Source: Petrosia ficiformis (Eukaryota; Porifera; Demospongiae; Haplosclerida; Petrosiidae). Taken from it: 64,000 nt of DNA. The translations under genes were made by a program, and so were the position numbers. Positions 61,883 to 64,000 of this stretch are shown piece after piece. Under the pieces are notes generated by a model. It searched no databases, was not told the origin of the DNA, and worked only from the letters and a program-made list of their open reading frames with translations. Numbering within the stretch: position 1 is the first letter of the stretch; every line of letters starts with the position of its first letter. Where the stretch lies: NCBI GenBank assembly GCA_947044365.1, contig OX345650.1, forward strand, positions 2,667,373 to 2,731,372. Reading direction: 5' to 3'.

Positions 61883-62089
61883 CAGGAGCCCATAAAAAAA
61901 GAGAGGGTAGGAGCGTGAAACTCCCACGCAAACAATGAAAATCCGTGTGCACTGCATATTATAATTACGTTACTATAAATAGCGCGTGTCAAACCACGCC
62001 CCTAACAAATGGCACGGTACGGCTAAAAGACCAGCTATAACAGCTACGAAGGCCAAGCGCCTTCCAGCATAAAAAAAGGAAGCTTCCTG

Positions 62090-62344
62090 GTGGCCGAAAT
62101 CCACAACGAAGAGCAAGATATCTCGTCCAAAGCACTGGAGGCTGTATGGAAACTCAGACACTTCGACGAATATCCAATTCGAGACAAGTTTCGAGAGCTA
62201 TTCTTAAAGAACAGCAATGTGAGTTCGGTAGGCCTAGTGAAATGTATTGAAGAAATGCAATATGCGTACAAAAAGCTCCTCACTAAGTTCTGTGTTGGTA
62301 AGAAAATTCTGGATACTCCTGCAAACACTCAACAATTGGCTTAA
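62090..62344 (+). other. Uncertain open frame inside the TIR element, plus strand
   Basis: An 84-codon frame with normal amino-acid composition (EIHNEEQDISSKALEAVWKL near the start, Lys-rich near the end). It overlaps the opposite frame over 62234-62344, so at most one is likely real there. No recognised domain. The first ATG-like codon is GTG, so a start is not supported. Confidence 0.25.
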
Positions 62345-62506
62345 TTGATTTGGAGCAAACTCGATACAGTTCATTGACACTTCCAACGACGGGTATTTCT
62401 TTCTAATTAATTGTTCTACTTCGTAGATACCTGATGACGATGACACTGAGTCGTTATCCAATATCTTTCTTCTTAAAGCGCTTCTAACAATCTCTCAACT
62501 ACACGA
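62234..62506 (-). other. Uncertain open frame inside the TIR element, minus strand
   Basis: Read from an ATG near 62,515 on the minus strand, a frame gives MASCS, one TGA, then EIVRSALRRKILDNDSVSSS and on to a stop at 62234. The part after the TGA is about 90 residues, mixed in composition and plausibly protein-like. A single CGA-to-TGA change could explain the stop. I do not recognise it. It may be the N-terminal fragment of the parent element's protein. Confidence 0.3.
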
Positions 62507-62653
62507 TGCCATTTAATTGCAAATTAGGGGCGTGGTTTGACACGCGCTATTTATAGTAACGTAATTATAATATGCAGTGCACACTGATTTTCATTGTTTG
62601 CGTGGGAGTTTCACGCTCCTACCCTCTCTTTTTTTATGGGCTCCTGGTCTCGC

Positions 62654-62722
62654 TGATTCTCATGAGTCCCGAGTAGTCTCCACAAGTCTCATGAGTCTCC
62701 ATTAGTCTACCTGAGTCTCATG
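62654..62722 (-). repeat. 29-bp satellite, reverse orientation, right of the TIR element
   Basis: Continuation of the reverse block interrupted by the insertion. It switches to forward within a TCTCATGAGACTGAGG palindrome near 62,718. Confidence 0.88.
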
Positions 62723-64000
62723 AGACTGAGGGAGACTTCTGGGGACTCATGAGACTCAAAGAGACTACTGGAGACTCATGAGATTTAGAGAGACTCCTGG
62801 GGAGTCAAGAGTCTCAAAAAGACTACTGGGGACTCATCAGTCTCAGCGAGACGAATGGATACTCAGGAGACTCAGGGAGACTTTTTGGGACTCATGAGAT
62901 TGTTGATACTGATAAAGACTAAAAGAGACACAAGGGGACTCATGAGACTTTGGCAAACTAAAAGAGACTCATGAGACTCCTAGAGACTACTTGGGACTCA
63001 TGAACTCATAGAGACTACTGTGGACTCATGAGACTCATGAGAATCATGGAGACTCAAGGGGACTCAAGTGATTCAGGGAGACTAATGGAGACTCATGAGA
63101 CTGAAGAAGACTTATGGTGACTCGTGACTCAGGTAGACTAATGGAAACTTGAAATTGAGGAGACTACCGGGAACTCGTGACACAGCGAGAATAATGGAGA
63201 CTCATGAGTCTCAGGGAGTCTACTTATGAGATTCTTGGTACTAATAATGACTAAAGGGGACTCATGAGACTCAGAGAGACTCATGAGACTTAGAAAGACT
63301 ACTGTGGATTCATGACTTGTGAGACTCATAGAGACTCATAGGGTATCATGAGACTGAGGGAGACTTCTGGGGACTCATGAGACTCAAAGTGTCTGCTGGG
63401 TACTCATGAGACTCAAAGGGACTACTGGAGACTCATGAGATTCAGGGAGACTCCTGGGGACTCGAGTCTCAAAAAGACTACTGTGGACTCATCAGTTTCA
63501 GCGAGACTAATGGATACTCATGAGACTCAGGGAGACTTCTCGGGACTCATGAGAATCTTGATACTGATAAAGACTAAAAGAGACTCATGGGGACTCATGA
63601 GACTTTGGCAGACTGAAGGAGACTCATGAGACTCATAGAGAATGCTAGGGACTCATGAGATCCAGAAAGACTACAGTGGACTCTAACACTTGAGAATCAT
63701 AGACTCATGAGGACTCATAAGACGCAAGGAGAGTAATGGGGAGTCTTCAGACTCCTAGAAACTGCTGGGGACTCATGAGACTCGGGGAAATTAACGGAGA
63801 GTCATGAGAATCCGGGAAACTTCTGGGGACTCATGAGACTCAAAGAGACAACTTTGGACTTATGAGACTCTGGTAGACTAATGGAAACTCATGACACTCA
63901 GGGAGACTATTGGGGACTCTTGAGACTCAGCTAAACTAATGGAAACTCCTGAGATACATGAAAATCATAGTGACTCCTGGAGATTCAGGAGACTAAGGGA
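62723..64000 (+). repeat. 29-bp satellite, forward orientation, to the window end
   Basis: Forward repeats. Several variant strings (for example GGCAGACTGAAGGAGACTCA and GATCCAGAAAGACTAC) repeat those near 60,830-60,900, so part of this block is a copy of the 60-61 kb region. Confidence 0.92.

Larger units (their letters stand above)
61883..62646. mobile_element. 764-bp element with 123-bp terminal inverted repeats, superfamily unassigned
   Basis: The left arm 61883-62005 and right arm 62524-62646 are inverted copies identical at 122 of 123 positions, starting CAGGAGCCCATAAAAAAAG. The insertion is flanked by GTCTCGC (61876-61882 and 62647-62653), a 7-bp duplication. The uninterrupted satellite reads CCATTAGTCTCGCTGATTCT near 47,998, which confirms the empty site. 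The 518-bp interior has two overlapping opposite open frames but no recognised transposase. CAAATGGCA..CG after the left arm also matches the right side after a few bases, hinting at a longer eroded repeat. This looks like a MITE-type element. Confidence 0.9.

Noticed and set aside
61772..62328. Minus-strand frames at 61772-61957, 61973-62161 and 62044-62328
   Set aside because: They cross the terminal inverted repeat or the satellite boundary and have no supporting motif.
42084..64000. A CRISPR array of ~29-bp repeats
   Set aside because: The repeats abut directly with no spacers, vary unit by unit, and there are no cas genes. The context is eukaryotic.
1..64000. tRNA or rRNA genes
   Set aside because: No stretch showed a convincing tRNA box A/B pair with a cloverleaf, or conserved rRNA core segments, in reading both strands by eye. 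A covariance-model scan would be decisive.

Overview
The window is eukaryotic repeat-rich DNA, most likely from an invertebrate animal. The evidence is spliced transposon genes with GT-AG introns of only 53-59 bp, a CACTA (EnSpm) transposon, piggyBac relics, and long minisatellite and satellite arrays. A sponge or cnidarian would fit, but that is inference. I see no convincing host gene, tRNA, rRNA or CRISPR array. Nearly everything is tandem repeat or mobile element.

Region A (1 to about 25,879) is an array of a long tandem unit of about 9 kb. Copy 1 is 1-8959. Copy 2 starts at 8960 and is interrupted by a CACTA transposon at 17795-23888. Copy 3 starts near 25,010 and is cut off near 25,879. 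Each unit has an AT-rich part of about 3.9 kb with no gene, then several kb of expanded simple repeats (CTAT, CCATCCAT, CTATCTAC, CCTGTCTAT), then about 1.2 kb of AT-rich tail.

Region B (17795-23888) is a complete but decayed CACTA element. Its ends begin CACTG, it has a 3-bp GTA target duplication, and the empty target is preserved in copy 1 of the 9-kb unit at 7807-7809. It carries two divergent genes: a Tnp2-type DDE transposase on the minus strand and a spliced five-exon partner gene on the plus strand. Both are broken. The transposase gene is also split by a 1-kb piggyBac derivative (19775-20773) inserted at TTAA.

Region C (about 25,880-41,115) is a 21-bp minisatellite built of 10-bp and 11-bp half units. 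It holds a second copy of the same piggyBac derivative (26381-27389). Both copies keep only the N-terminal tip and the C-terminal cysteine-rich domain of the transposase, with the same stop codons, so they were probably moved by an enzyme supplied from elsewhere.

Region D (about 41,115-64,000) is a second satellite with a period of about 29 bp, made of three GACT-headed subunits of 10, 9 and 10 bp. Its orientation flips repeatedly. Islands within it are a DDE-transposase-like fragment (41,521-42,083), a 135-bp AT-rich island near 46,480, and a 764-bp element with 123-bp terminal inverted repeats and a 7-bp duplication (61883-62646). Higher-order repeats of about 382 bp, about 390 bp and about 1.9-2.0 kb show repeated segmental amplification in regions C and D.

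No host pathway can be inferred. The window is best read as a layered history: an old 9-kb array, CACTA insertion into it, piggyBac insertion into the CACTA element and the neighbouring satellite, and continuing satellite turnover.
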